Positions 24,001-36,189 of a stretch of 64,000 bases of DNA are shown here, in pieces (the first letter of the stretch is position 1; the number at the start of each line of letters is the position of its first letter). The DNA comes from Macrobrachium rosenbergii (taxonomy: Eukaryota > Arthropoda > Malacostraca > Decapoda > Palaemonidae). Position numbers and translations under genes: made by a program. The stretch is from positions 40,175,739 through 40,239,738 of the forward strand of contig NC_089749.1 of assembly GCF_040412425.1 (NCBI RefSeq). The letters are read 5' to 3'. A model generated the notes under the pieces. That model was not told the origin of the DNA, ran no database searches, and saw only the letters and a program-made list of their open reading frames with translations.

Positions 24001-24280
24001 TTCCTCGTTGGGCGAGTCGGTAGAGTTGTGGGCTAGCATTCACTAGGCCCGAGTTCGAGTCTCCGGCCGGCTAATGAAGAATTAGGGAATTGATTTTTGG
24101 TGATAGAAATTCATTTCTCGCTATAATATGGTTCGGATTCCACAATTAGCTGTAGGTCCCGTTGCTAAGTAACCAGTTGGTTCTTAGCCACGTAAAATAA
24201 GTCTAATCCTTCGGGCCAGCCCTAAGAGAGCTGTTAATCAGCTCAGCGGTCTGGTAAAACTAAGATATACTTAACTTAAC
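24001..24280 (+). repeat. tRNA-derived SINE
   Basis: The head resembles a tRNA (GGGCGAGTCGGTAGAG as an A-box-like part, GTTCGAGTCTC as B box at about 24053-24063). About 220 bp of unrelated body follows, ending near ACTAAGATATACTTAACTT. I recall this body sequence as common in decapod genomes. It is not a tRNA gene: no acceptor-stem pairing closes the head. Confidence 0.8.
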
Positions 24281-24705
24281 AATGAATCGTCTAAAAAATC
24301 AATAAAACAGGCGAAGAGATTGCCTGACAGACATATCACTGAAAAAGCATAAAAATCATATATCATCCTGCTCATTGGAATGGTTTTTCCTTTACTTTTA
24401 TTTTTGTTTCTTTCTTGTCCCCAACAAATGTGAGACATAAATCTACCTGGTATGCCATCTGAAATTTGCCTTTCCTATTAATTGCCTATCGATTGCTGTG
24501 CATAGACAACAGACAGAACATTTTTCAAAAGCTCTATCTTTCGTTGACGAGTAAATTGACAAATGACAGAACTCCGGATTAAAGCAAATTTCGTTTCTGT
24601 GTCATACAAATGGGTTACATTCCTCTAATGTACTAGTCATCAAATTTTAAAGTACTCACAGTTTCTTGTCTATAATATTATCATTTTCAATGACCATGAT
24701 ATAAG

Positions 24706-24736
<31 letters not shown>

Positions 24737-25450
24737 CATGTATGAGTGTGTCTGTAGATTCGTGTCTGTGCGTGTGGCAGACATGATTGAAATGAATTTA
24801 GAGTACGAAGGAATATCAGGGTAACACCAGTATATCAGCTCTCTGCAAACGCAGCTGCGTAAACATGCATGAGCGCACGTAAATAGACACACGTGATTGA
24901 ATACTCGGACCTTTATCCTTTGTTCTGATGACGTCTCGCTCCGAACTCTTTTCCGTTAAACGCGAATTAACTTACTTCATTTTCTTTTCTTATTGATTTT
25001 TTTTCCTTTTTATTCTTTGTTTTCATCGTCATTCATCTGTTGTGTTTTCCATTGACATGAAGATGCTTATGGATGGGACGGTACTTGATAAAACAAAATC
25101 AGCTGGGAAATTTAATCACTTTCGCAGTATATGAGAAAATTGACTATCTGCTGTATCTCATTTTGAAACCATTTGTTTACTCTCTCTTTTTTCATCCTTA
25201 TTCTGGAATAATGTTTTCAACTGTGAAAAAAAGACGGTAGATAAGATGTTAATAAGAAAGGTTGATGCAAATGTATCGTTATTTATTCTTGAGTTAGGCT
25301 ATAGAAGATAATCGAAATTTAATTTGATTTATCAGAAAGCAACCTGACGCAATTTAAAGTTATTTAGAGTTATTGAGCTACATGTATTTATTTCATTTGG
25401 ATTAATTTCTTCACATTGATGTCTCTTTGATGAACTTGTTAGTTTTCTGT
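24281..25450. other. Intron 1 stretch with a (GT)n run, otherwise nothing recognised
   Basis: Contains a GT run at about 24709-24736. No domain or element seen elsewhere. Confidence 0.45.
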
Positions 25451-25454
25451 AAAA

Positions 25455-25745
25455 GAAAATCTTTGTGACGGCTTCATCTGTCCGTCCGCCCTCAGATCTT
25501 AAAAACTACTGAGGCTAGAGGGCTGCAAATTGGTATGTTGATCATCCACCCTCCAATCATCAAACATACCAAATTGCAGCCCTCTAGCTTCAGTAGTTTT
25601 TATTTGATTTAAGGTTAAAGTTATCCATGATCATGCATCTGGCACCGCTATAGGTGCCATCAACACAGTCCACCACCGGACCGTGGCTGAGTTTCGTGGG
25701 CATCGGGTGAGAGTTTCATACAGCATTATACACTGTACACATAAA
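25455..25745. repeat. Dispersed repeat with a long internal hairpin
   Basis: Two arms of about 40 bp (25501-25541 and 25558-25600) are near-perfect inverted copies around a 16-bp loop. The arm core is CTAGAGGGCTGCAAATTGG against its complement. The flanks (TGTCCGTCCGCCCTCAG on the left; GGACCGTGGCTGAG and TTTCATACAGCATTATAC on the right) look like a dispersed decapod repeat. No coding potential. Confidence 0.75.
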
Positions 25746-25914
25746 TTGATTGCACCGAAGAAACTTTGGCGCATATTTTACTTGTTAATTAGCTAATTGC
25801 AGTGGAAATCTGAAGGCAGATTTTGACCGCACAAGTAAAGTCGGCATTGAGGTCTAAGAGTGGAGAAGGAATAGGAATCGAAAAGGCTGGCTTTGCCTGT
25901 GCCTGGTCTCAGAG

Positions 25915-26935
25915 AGCATAGACTCAGATTAGATATGGCCGTGGTCTCCAATGGCATGGTCTCAGATACAGTTGTGTTCTGGAATGGCGTGAGATTCAGG
26001 AGTAATCGTGCTTATAGTCTCGAATGGCGGGGGTTCAGAAACGGTCGCGGTCTCGAGTAGCATGGATTCAGACGGTGGTGGTCACAAATGGCATGGATGC
26101 AGACGTTGTTATGGTCTCGAATAGTATGGATTCTGACGCGGTCATGCTCTGGAATAGCTTGAATTGAGACACAGTCGTGATCACGAATGGCATACTCGGT
26201 TGTGAGAGGGAATGGCGTGGATTCAGACATGGTTGAGGTCTGTCATGGTGTGGAATTAGACGGAGTGGTGATCTGGAATGGCGTGGTTTGAGACATGATC
26301 ATGGTCTCATGGTCTCAGACGGTGAGGATTCATACATGGTCACAGTCTCAAATGGCGTGGACCCAGACATGGTCATGGGCTGGAATGATTTGGACTTGGA
26401 CTCAGTCATGGTTTCGAATGGTGTGGATTCAAAGACGGTCGTGGTCTCAAATTGCGTGGATTGAGATACAGTCGGGGCCTCGAATGGCATGGACTTGGAC
26501 GTGGTCATGGTTTCGAATAGCGTGGAATCTGATACAGTTGTGACCACATATTGCAAGGACTCGGACAGAGTCATGGTCTTGAATGGAATGGACTTGAACA
26601 AGTTTGCAGTCTGAAATGGTCTGGGGTCAGACATGGTCGTGGTCTAGAAAGGCGTGGAATCAGAAACTGTCACGGTATCGAATGGCCTGGATTCAGACTT
26701 GGTTATGATCTACAATGATGTGGGTTCAGGCATGATCATGGTCTGAAGTGGCATGGACTCGGACGCGATCGTTGGCTGGAATGGCGCGGGTTCAGATGGT
26801 GTCACCTCAAATGGCAAAGACTCGGATGAGTTTGCATCTGGAATGGCGTGGATTCAGACATGGTCGTGGGCTCGAATGGCGTGGACTCGGGCGCAGTCTT
26901 ATCCTTGGAGGGTGTGGGTTCGACTGCAGTACTGT
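25915..26935. repeat. 33-bp minisatellite, about 30 copies, open in frame
   Basis: Degenerate tandem unit of 33 bp (e.g. starting GAATGGCGTGGATTCAGA at about 26841). The period is 11 codons. The minus strand is open at 26299-26634 and 26012-26230, encoding repeats such as STPFETMTVSE. It ends about 315 bp before receptor exon 2. I do not see a start, splice pattern or partner exons for a real protein. Confidence 0.88.
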
Positions 26936-27249
26936 CGCTAGGTTTTTAGAGTATCAATTAAACATGCAACCTGTTGCTCTAATATCCTTTTGTTCCAGTT
27001 ATTACTATATCATTTCTTTATGGTTGATCAACAGCTGGTAGTATCCTTAGAGGTCTCATCAAATCCACTGAGAATTCATAAGTTTACACAATATTTCCAT
27101 GGAACTAAAATTGTTTTTTTGCAATGAAAACGATAATAATTAGTATTCTTTACAAAGCATTATTCACTGCAGCATTTGATCACCCATCAATCTTCCTATC
27201 TAGAATTATTATTACTATTATTTTCAATATGGTTTGTTTCTTTCACCAG

Positions 27250-27500
27250 GACCAACTTCAGCCAGTATCCTTCCTGGGTGGATTCAGCGAGACGTGGCCG
27301 TACCTTCTGCGCGGTTTGCTCAACCAAGGGGCAACGAGGCTGCCTTCTGCCGACTGGCAACGAATATTCGTTGCTTCCTGGTACTACTACTGCTTCATCG
27401 TCATCACCTATTACAGTAGCAACCTCATAGCCTTCCTCTCCGTTCCAGTTATTCCAAAGGGCGTCAGTTCTATAAACGAGCTTGCCGACAGTAAATTTAG
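27250..27500 (+). CDS. Ionotropic receptor, coding exon 2: pore loop and TM3
   Basis: Continues the receptor from 2994. It encodes the pore/TM2 segment (LLRGLLNQG), the TM3 helix with the IR version of the family's gating motif (YYSSNLIAF, in place of SYTANLAAF), and the start of S2 (SINELADSKF). The acceptor is a pyrimidine-rich CAG ending at 27249, so the exon starts in phase 0 and matches exon 1. A second in-frame AG at 27261 would drop four residues and is less likely. The donor is GTAGGC at 27501, leaving two bases of a codon; these join the first base of exon 3 to give Arg. The TAG visible after the exon lies in the intron. Confidence 0.87.
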
Positions 27501-27611
27501 GTAGGCCCGCTATGCATATCTCCTCATTCTCTTGCTCCTTGGTGTCAGAGAATATTACCATATTACCTTCAATGGTAGCCTAAATAGTGTTTCGCAGAGA
27601 ATGAGGTTTAA

Positions 27612-27784
<173 letters not shown>

Positions 27785-28395
27785 CTAATGAATGTGAATG
27801 TATGTATCTATACGAGTATATGTATGTATTATATAAATCAGGGCAAAGTACAAAGTGAAAGACAACTGCCCCTTAATAAAATTTGGTTGGTTTGGAAGTA
27901 AAGATGACATCTACATAATCAGTTGGCTTTTATTCACTTTAAGAATGTACAATACAAGGTTTACATTACGACAGAATAAGCCAAGAATGAAGCATGGAGT
28001 TGCTAGGCTTTTTGGAGTTCCAACAATCTGTCAAGCACATACAACAAGCAGTGTACTATCAATACGATACAGCCAAATACATTTGAAAATGATAATACAC
28101 AAATGAATGTCACTACTTCTTTAAAGAAAATTCAATAAAAATATTACAGACCTGCAAATTAGGCATAAAGGAAAATGCAATTTTGCAACATCAACATTCA
28201 TGACAACATCTAGTGTTTATGACAACACTAGGCTTACAAAGAAAATGAAAAACATACTCAAGGTGGACTAAAATAAACTGAACACCAACACCTTTCACAG
28301 TACTGTATAATCAAATATTCATCTCGTACGATTCCCATTTAAAAGCTTATGAAAAGATTTAAAAAGGAAGTCCCATTGGCCAATTTTCTTTGCAG

Positions 28396-28591
28396 AATCG
28401 CCATGGAAGACTATGGCAACTTTCTGGACAGCGCGCTGAAGGAATCGAAAGATGAGGTCTATCAGAAACTTGCCAGAAAGTTTGACCTCTTTCCAACACT
28501 AAACAAGACGTTAGAGAAGTTGAATGAAGGGACCCATGCTTATGTGGAAACGTACCAGTATACAAAAATACAACTGGCTACCACTTACAAA
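28396..28591 (+). CDS. Ionotropic receptor, coding exon 3: S2 ligand-binding lobe
   Basis: Follows a good acceptor (pyrimidine tract plus TTTGCAG ending at 28395). It encodes IAMEDYGNFLDSALKES and onward, typical of the S2 lobe of decapod IR/delta-like receptors. The exon begins with the single base that completes the Arg codon split with exon 2. It ends at a strong donor (A|GTAAGT, GT at 28592) in phase 0. Length is 196 nt. A (TTA)n tract starts 27 bp into the following intron. Confidence 0.85.
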
Positions 28592-28612
28592 GTAAGTTTA
28601 TAAATAGTTACT

Positions 28613-28616
<4 letters not shown>

Positions 28617-28677
<61 letters not shown>
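28617..28677. repeat. (TTA)n microsatellite
   Basis: About 20 TTA units in receptor intron 3. Confidence 0.96.
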
Positions 28678-29110
28678 GGAAGCCCACTTGGAGAGCAGAG
28701 AGCTAAGTGTCCAAGGGCTCCAACGGGCAGAGAAATCCAGTTAAGAAAATGAAATTAATAAATAAAGAATAAACTATGAAAGAGAAATAACAAAGCAAAA
28801 CCGTGGAGATAAATAATAAAAGATAAACAAATAAGATGAATAAAAACACATAAGATATATAAACGTAAGGTCAAATACAGCCTCGTGAACAATCCACAGT
28901 CGCTTTTAGTAGGATTGCCATAATTTCGACAACTGGAAAAAGTTCGAATTTTTGCTTTCACGTAATAAGTTAAAATAACGACCTCAAACATGAGAGCTAT
29001 GAGACAGGAACCTGGAAATGAGTGGAGATTTGTAGAAGTGAAAGCACAGGAAAGATGGGCGTGGTGGAATTAAACAAAGTCCCTTTGCACCTAACCCCAT
29101 TGTACGTTAT
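28678..29110. repeat. Possible dispersed repeat following the (TTA)n tract
   Basis: Begins GGAAGCCCACTTGGAGAG and continues with GTCCAAGGGCTCCAACGGG, a wording I recall next to (ATT)n tracts in decapod genomes. No coding frame. Boundaries are a guess. Confidence 0.35.
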
Positions 29111-29339
29111 GATAATGATGATGGTGATGTCTTACAGATTTTGAATAATACCACAGCCTTTAGTGATCTTAAACTACAACCACCTGAATCTTAGTAACCA
29201 CATTTCCTTTCTGTTAGAATATCGTTTAAATAATATACTAAAAAATCTGTACCTGCAGAAGTTATTAATATCTTAATCTGACTTTCTACAGTAGAACACT
29301 ACTTGTATTTTGATTTATTTTCAATAATAGACGTTTTAC

Positions 29340-29341
<2 letters not shown>

Positions 29342-29384
<43 letters not shown>

Positions 29385-29407
29385 TATTATTATTATTATT
29401 ATTATTA
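29342..29407. repeat. (ATT)n microsatellite
   Basis: About 21 ATT units with one interruption, in receptor intron 3. Confidence 0.95.
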
Positions 29408-29651
29408 GCGTGTGAAAAATTAAAATCAAAATAAGAATGAGCTGATTTGTAGTTTAAAGCTGCATTAATCTCAAGCCTAACCTTTGTATTATATTATAAG
29501 TAAACCAATAAAGATGTTGATTAATTCAGTAACTATTCGTGTTATCGTGAAATAGTATAGTTGCTACTATCAGTAGTAGTCGTAGTAGCAGTAGCGGTAG
29601 TGGTGATATCGCCAATACCTATCAGTAATGCAGCAATTTATCATCGTTTAG

Positions 29652-29819
29652 GGGCACATCTCTCCAACTTACCTGCTGAAGGAACAGCTGTTCCCTGGTT
29701 CCGTCTGTTGGTACTTCAAACGAAATCTTCCCTGGAAGGACAAATTCGACGACGCCATCTTGAGGGTGGTTGAGTCTGGCCTCTTCGTCCATTGGTTCCA
29801 GGTACCGAATGATTGTCAG
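29652..29819 (+). CDS. Ionotropic receptor, coding exon 4: end of S2 lobe
   Basis: Encodes a stretch ending in DDAILRVVESGLFVHWF, the conserved segment before TM4 in this receptor family. The acceptor is TTTAG ending at 29651; with it the exon opens in phase 0, as exon 3 requires, and the TAG is spliced away. Two in-frame donors are possible: GT at 29820 (CAG|GTAGTT, chosen) and GT at 29802 (CAG|GTACCG), which would shorten the protein by six residues (VPNDCQ). Both keep phase 0. Confidence 0.78.
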
Positions 29820-30074
29820 GTAGTTTCAGGTCGTTGCAGCTTGACTGTTTGATGAGCCACTCTCCTGGCACAGTCAGAAATGATGATGCCACGGTCGCTG
29901 CTAGTAATGCTCACTGCAATTGTCTCCACACATATGCCACCACACTACTGACGAGTTTCTTTATAGATACATGAAGGAGGAAGTTTTGTGCATGGGAGCT
30001 CATCCTTGATTGATATGTTAAATGATGACTAGACTAATGACGTTTTCCTCTCATTATTTTCTTTCTAGCATAAA

Positions 30075-30362
<288 letters not shown>

Positions 30363-30808
30363 GTATATATGTGTGTGTTTGTGTGTGTATCCTTGTTTGT
30401 AAAAGACATCTAAGCAAAGGACCTAGAAAAGTGAGCAAAGTCCTTTTATCGAAGTGTAAATTGAAGCACTTATAAGAATATATGTTGAAACAATATTTAG
30501 AGAAAACCCGTAATTTGAATAGATCCTCAAACTCCGAGCTGGAACAAAGCATTCAAAAATGCACCGTGTGCTACAGAATTATCAATATAGTGCAAATTTG
30601 CCAAGTTCTACAAAGAATACAGCAGAATTTTCGCAGTTTAGCTTTTTGAGGATAGCTATGCTTGTATTTTGTTTTGCAAAATTAAAAAATCAGCGTGTTT
30701 TGGAGATAGAAGCCATTGACAACCCAATGTCCAGCGCGGAATCCAGTGGGATCTTACAGCCAAACGTACTGAAATAAGTAAATGAAGCCATTCATTTCTT
30801 CTTTGCAG

Positions 30809-31225
30809 ACACACTACCGAAATCTCCGCATACAGGAGACGACAATGAACAAATTTGAAGCGAACGAGGACGAACCCATCTCTATAGAGCATCTCGCCAG
30901 TGCCTTCTTCATCTTAGGAACATCCTGGGCCGTGGGTCTCCTGGTGTTTGCAGGGGAGATCTTCGGCTACTCCTTCAGAAAAGCAGTTCGAAGGCGGGCT
31001 AATCAAATGCATAGCCCTAGAATACGAACTGCGTTGACGGTGAAGCAAAACGTCAAATTTCTCTCTGTACTCGGATCTGCCTTAAAAACCGCTCAGATGC
31101 TTGATGCTGTGGCCGAATTACCTCGGGATGACCAAGAAACCCTCTTTATGGAAAGGTCGGTTCTTGACCTTCCACGGGAAAATAAACGTGGTCATAACAT
31201 TTCTCGCACAAGTAGACCTCACTAA
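30809..31225 (+). CDS. Ionotropic receptor, coding exon 5: TM4 and cytoplasmic tail, stop
   Basis: The acceptor is a pyrimidine tract plus TTTGCAG ending at 30808, phase 0. The exon opens with THYRNLRIQ and a linker (EPISIEHL), the usual lead-in to TM4 in this family. TM4 follows (ASAFFILGTSWAVGLLVF, about 30895-30950), then a basic membrane-proximal stretch (FRKAVRRRA) and a cytoplasmic tail of about 80 residues, ending at a TGA/TAA-bounded stop at 31225. With exons 1-4 the coding length is 2136 nt (about 711 residues), a normal size for an IR. Candidate AATAAA signals lie near 31806 and 31847, unproven. Confidence 0.85.
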   Translation, partial: THYRNLRIQETTMNKFEANEDEPISIEHLASAFFILGTSWAVGLLVFAGEIFGYSFRKAVRRRANQMHSPRIRTALTVKQNVKFLSVLGSALKTAQMLDAVAELPRDDQETLFMERSVLDLPRENKRGHNISRTSRPH

Positions 31226-32260
31226 AGCATTCAAAAAAGAAATGGAATTCAAAACCATAAGCAAAAGACTTAAATCTGAGATTACTGGTGACGTCCGTAT
31301 TCAAATAGAATGTAAGCTGTGATTATTACTCATAAAGACGTTACGCAATTAAACTTTAATCTATGTGCTTAGCCACGGATCCACAGGAAAGCAGACTTTC
31401 ATCCAAGCAATTATCCTGGAAGGTCATAAAAAATACTGCAGTTAATGATTACAATTGAAATATATGGTGTACCTATAAGGTATGTTTATTCATAGAATAC
31501 CCCATGAAAATTTCTGTACTTTAATCCAGTCCTCCCATGAACATCGTTGTGGTCAGCGAGGTCGTCTGTTTTAAATCTGACTTTCTCAGCATTTCTCAGG
31601 AAACTGTATCCGGAAAAACAAGTTTCAGAAGCTTCCCGAGTGATGGCTCCGAACATCTGATCTTCGGGGAGAATCAGAAATCGCTGCAGATTCCCAGACA
31701 CACTGAAATTCACACGAACTCAGAGCAGGATTTTAATTGTCTAGTTTTCTTACGCAATATTTTGTTCAAAAGTACTCGCCTCCTCGTGGGTCTTCCAGGA
31801 GACGTCAATAAAAGCTTCATCGAGGCGTTTGATATATATGCTCATAAATAAATGTGCTTCTTTTAGCGTAAGATCTCATCAGCGGTGCACCCATCTCCCT
31901 CTGCCCTTATTCCTGCTTGGCAATGTTTCTTTTTTATAGGTTTGTTCATGATTTAGTTTTCATGGCGGACGCTGGTTTTGTTATCTCTGTAAAGCTGAGT
32001 AGTTTTCATTTCTAGCAGTATGTCTAGGAAAGCAAAATAACAAAAATATAAGGTCATTATTACAAGTAAATTCGCTTAAATTGGAAGTGTCTGAACTAGA
32101 GCATATTTTCGAAAAAATAAACTATTAAAAGTGTACATATATTTTTTGCACAATGTTAAACTACGATAAATGCATTTTGAATTTCATGTATATAGCTTAT
32201 TGTTATCCATTACGGCTATTAAGCCCATGTATTAAAAAGTAAAAAATATTACAAAATTTT
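31226..32260. other. Downstream of the receptor gene (3' UTR and intergenic)
   Basis: AT-rich sequence after the receptor stop. It has AATAAA words near 31806 and 31847 that could be poly(A) signals. The 104-residue frame at 31537-31851 shows no recognisable domain and is not called. Confidence 0.4.
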
Positions 32261-32262
32261 AT

Positions 32263-32418
32263 TAGTCTATTGAGAACTTGCAGCCATATATTTCGGATAC
32301 CAAAGCTTCTGTGTCCCTGACCGCTGGTGAAATGCGGACAACTGATAAGTCACAATACGATGCTAGAGGTATGTAGAAAACTGTTGACCCAGGATGAAAA
32401 CGGGTCAGTCCCTTGTGT
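32263..32418 (+). repeat. Left arm of a long inverted repeat
   Basis: Matches the reverse complement of 39066-39235 in two blocks: CATATTTCGGATACCAAA-like (about 32285-32305) and a 44-bp block at about 32373-32416 with roughly 39 matches (GTAGAAAAC ... GGATGAAAA ... GGGTCAGT). This looks like the terminal inverted repeat of a DNA transposon about 6.9 kb long as it now stands. Confidence 0.72.
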
Positions 32419-33069
32419 TTTGACCCACGGGATGCGCACGCCAGACTGGGAACAGACAGGAACTAAAGAGGAAATAAACATAATGGTAAGTTCACACATT
32501 CGCGTATCAAAATAAATAAAACAGCTAAATAAGTAAACTTAAATACGATAAAAATAGGCCCCGCAACTGGAAAAATGTCACGGGACAAATGTGCGTGATG
32601 CATAAAAATAAGTGCGCCGCAAATGTAAGCACTGCGTAATAAATGACGTGACGCTGACGAACAAGCGGCGGCGAAGGCCTAAAATAGTGCGTAAAAATAA
32701 CGTAACACCAACGTAATTAAAATTAATGTGTTTACGTTAAAAAATAACTGAGTTCCGCAAACGTCACGTTATTTCCCCGTAACTGCGGGGTTAAACCCCA
32801 GCTATATAAAGGCCGGCAGCTGCGTAAATGAGCTAGTCAATGCCGTAATACCACAACGACAAGACATACTACCAGCGGCTGAAGCATACATGGACAACAA
32901 AGCTGAAAATCGTAAAACTCAAACTAAATAAAAATAAACGGATAGCCAAATTGTTGCCACTTGTCATTGAGTATGTACGTCATGTTATTGCTGGAGCTTG
33001 CAATGATTGCTGCAAAATGCAGGGCAGAAAAAAAGGCGCCCAAGGAGGGTGTGGGCGTGGCATTTACCT

Positions 33070-34175
33070 GCAGAAAGGATGGAGCAAGGTCATTATGACA
33101 ACCTGATGAATAATGAGTTGTCAGCGAAGCCCCAAGCTGTACAGAAATTTTACCCGGATTGACAAGGACCTCTTCAATGAAATTGTAAAACGGGTCACCC
33201 CCATTCAGAAGAAAGTGACATTCTTTAACCCATTGAGCCAGGCCTCGTGTTTGCTATCACCCTATTTCTCGCTACAGGTGATTCCTACAAGAGTCTGCAA
33301 TATTCATTCGGGTAGCCCACAACACCATTAGTCTCAGGTGCCAGAGACCTGCAGGGCCATTGTTGCTGCCTTCGGGGGGATGAGGAACTGCAGGTCCACA
33401 AACACCTGAAGCGTAAAGGAGGTTGCACGGGGTTTTGAGGAACGATGGAACTTCCCTTGCCATTGGAGCTATAGATGGGAAGCTTGCGAGGAAAGTAACC
33501 CTCCCAAGGCGTTTGTCTGTTTACTTCAACTACAAGTTCTACTCCATGGTATTTGCAGTTGCTGATGCTTCATACAAGTTCTGCAACGTCGAGGTAGGAG
33601 CCATTGGGTTAGTCAGCCGGTGGTGTATTGCCCAGACCCGACTGGCAGAAATGCTGTTGCAATAAAGCTATATATCTTGACAACCGGATGCCCTGCCAGG
33701 TCAACTAATGGATCTCCTGCCCTACTTCTGTTGGCGATGATGCCTTCCCCTGAGAAGCCTACATGAAACTGTAAAAGAGGACTTAGCAAGGAGGAACGGA
33801 TTTACAACTACAGGTTAAGTAGATGAACGCGGGACGGTGGAGAACGCCTTTGGGATTCTGGCAAACAGATTCCAGTATTCCACACTGCAATATGCTTGAA
33901 GCCTGACCATATAGAGCCATTAGTGATGTCCGCATGTGTTCTGCACAATATGATCATAAGAAGAAATGCACAGCCCGACAAGAAGGAAAGAGTCAGGAGC
34001 ACCCTGTCACACAAGCTGTCATCCCTGGTAGCTGGAGGGTGACCCGTCCTTGGGCAGCCCCTTCCAACCGTGACCGGCAACACTGCAACAAAGGGATGCA
34101 AAGGAACAACGTAACTTGCTGAAGGAATACTTTTCATCAGTTGAAGGCTCCGTGCACTGGCAGGAGAACATGATT
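33070..34175 (+). pseudogene. PIF/Harbinger transposase (HARBI1-like, DDE_Tnp_4)
   Basis: Frames with many shifts read RNFTRIDKDLFNEIVKRV, then ATGDSYKSLQYSF and AHNTIS (helix-turn-helix-like region). The catalytic blocks follow: AIGAIDGK (first Asp, about 33463-33485), NVEVGAIG ... AQTRLAEMLL, GDDAFP (second Asp, about 33735) and GTVENAFGILANRFQ (Glu, about 33840). The order and spacing match HARBI1-like nucleases. At least six frame breaks. Confidence 0.82.
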
Positions 34176-34221
34176 TAGTTACTCTCATGCATACCTGATT
34201 GTTGTAATTACTTAAATGTCT

Positions 34222-35300
34222 GTTCCTGCCTATATTTTGGACTTATTTAAAATTCAATAATGTATCAATTCAGGATTATTTTGCCCTGTGCATTTGTGTA
34301 CTTTTGTTTGTTTTAGTTGATTTAATAAAGATATTGCTCAAATCTATGATATATTACTCTCATCAATTACTTGGTAATTGGGAAGAGGATAGAGGCAGGA
34401 CATGACTTTGCAAATTTATGTTTAATCAATATGAAACAAACATACATATAAATAAAAGAAAGAAGATGTAGTTATTTTGCCCTTTTTAATAATTTCTTAA
34501 CATGGAATCTATTCTGATATGATAATTCTATCATTTTTTGAAAGTACCTTCTCTTAACATTGTTTCTATTCTGTTCCTGCATTTTATTTTGGACTTATTT
34601 AATAATCAATAATGTATCAATTCAGGATTATTTTGCCCTGTGCATTTGTGTACTTCCGTTTATTTTAGTTGATTTAATAAAAGATATTGTTCAAATCCAT
34701 GATATATTACTCTCATCAATACTTGGTAGATGGGAAGAGGATAAGTGGGCCATGACATTCTGCAAATGTATGTTTAATAAATATGCAAACAAATATATAT
34801 ATAAATAAATAAAAGAAGATGTAGTTATTTTGCCCTTTTTAATAATTTCTTAACATGGAATCATTCTGATATGATAATTCTATCATTTTTGAAAGTACCT
34901 TCTCTTAACATTGTTTTTATTCTGAGGTAATAATTCTGTTCTTGAAAGTACCTGCTCTTAGCATTTACATTGTGAAATATTCTGATATGAAAAATTCTAT
35001 TTTTTGAAACTACCTTCTCCCCGATATTTTGACATTTTATATGACTTGCTAATATTTTGCCTGTTGTCATTTTGCTTCTGTGCACATATGTTACATAAAG
35101 TATTTTAACTTTTTCAAAGTCAATAATGAAATGTTAGTGTATTCAGGTTCATTTTGCCTTCTTTATTTGTGTACTTGCATTATAGCTACTTCATTGAATA
35201 CATGATATTTGAGCAGAGGATAGAGCTAGACATGATATTGCAAAATATATTTATTTAATATAAAACAGAAACATACACATACATAAAAGCAAAAGGAAAA
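34222..35300. repeat. 352-bp tandem repeat, two good copies and one degraded
   Basis: Copies begin near 34222 and 34574 (GGACTTATTT at 34239 and 34591, period 352). A weaker third copy is recognisable to about 35300 (TTCAGGTTCATTTTGCC, AAACATACACATACATAAAA). Located between the two Harbinger genes; AT-rich, non-coding. Confidence 0.85.
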
Positions 35301-36189
35301 CAACAGTATATACATTAGCTCTGTAAATTATTAGGAATGTCATTAATGTCAGCGACAGGTTGCTAGTCTTTTGGTGTGGATGTCCAACTGTAATATGCAG
35401 GAGCGCCAGCTGCTGTGCAGTGAGTGCCGCTGCTGCTGAAAACCACAGGCTGGCAGGAACTGCAGGTGCCTGACACTCTGCTGTCACTGCCATGGTGGGG
35501 TCATCATGGCCCTCGAACTGGCACCATTAGCCCTCTTTGGAAAACGGATGTACCTTTTGAATGGCACCAAGCACCTCCATTTTCAGGTGCATCAAAGCTG
35601 TTCTGACACCTGTGCGTACTCATCCATTTAAACCTCTTGAAAGAACTTCCTCCAGTAGAGGGGCGAGGGTTATGAGGAGGTGGGTCGACAGTCGTCAGCA
35701 TATCGTCTCGGAGGGCCTCTGCCCTACGTTGTACGTCGAACAGCTCGCAAACTTGGTGTTTCCGGCGTTGGTTGTTGCTCGATCAATTTAACGTGGCGTC
35801 GGTAATCGGACCAGAAGAAACATGAGCAGGAGGTCAGAACTTGGGCAGGGAGGGCGGCAGCAGGGAGGTATAATTTTTCCACAGGCAGCCTGTAAAACTA
35901 GGGCGACATATATGAGAACATGGTATAAAATGTACATTGAATGCATGAAACTATGTAATAACATTATATTCAGTAATAACTATGCATGGAAACACATTAA
36001 AACAAACATACCATGGGAAGTCCCAACACCTTTGGCTTAACTTTGACGCACAATGTGTGGCTTCAGGAAGTGGAAAATGTTGAGTATCCATTTCTCCGGT
36101 CCGTCAGCCGTCTGCCCCCCTTGGCCACTCTTCTCCGCTGTTATTACCCAAAACGACTCTGAGGACGTAAACCACGTCCTCAGTTCGTT

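Noticed and set aside
24001..24075. tRNA gene
   Set aside because: It has A- and B-box-like parts, but the stems do not close and the sequence runs into a SINE body.
31537..31851. 104-residue ORF after the receptor stop
   Set aside because: No similarity recognised; likely 3' UTR or intergenic.
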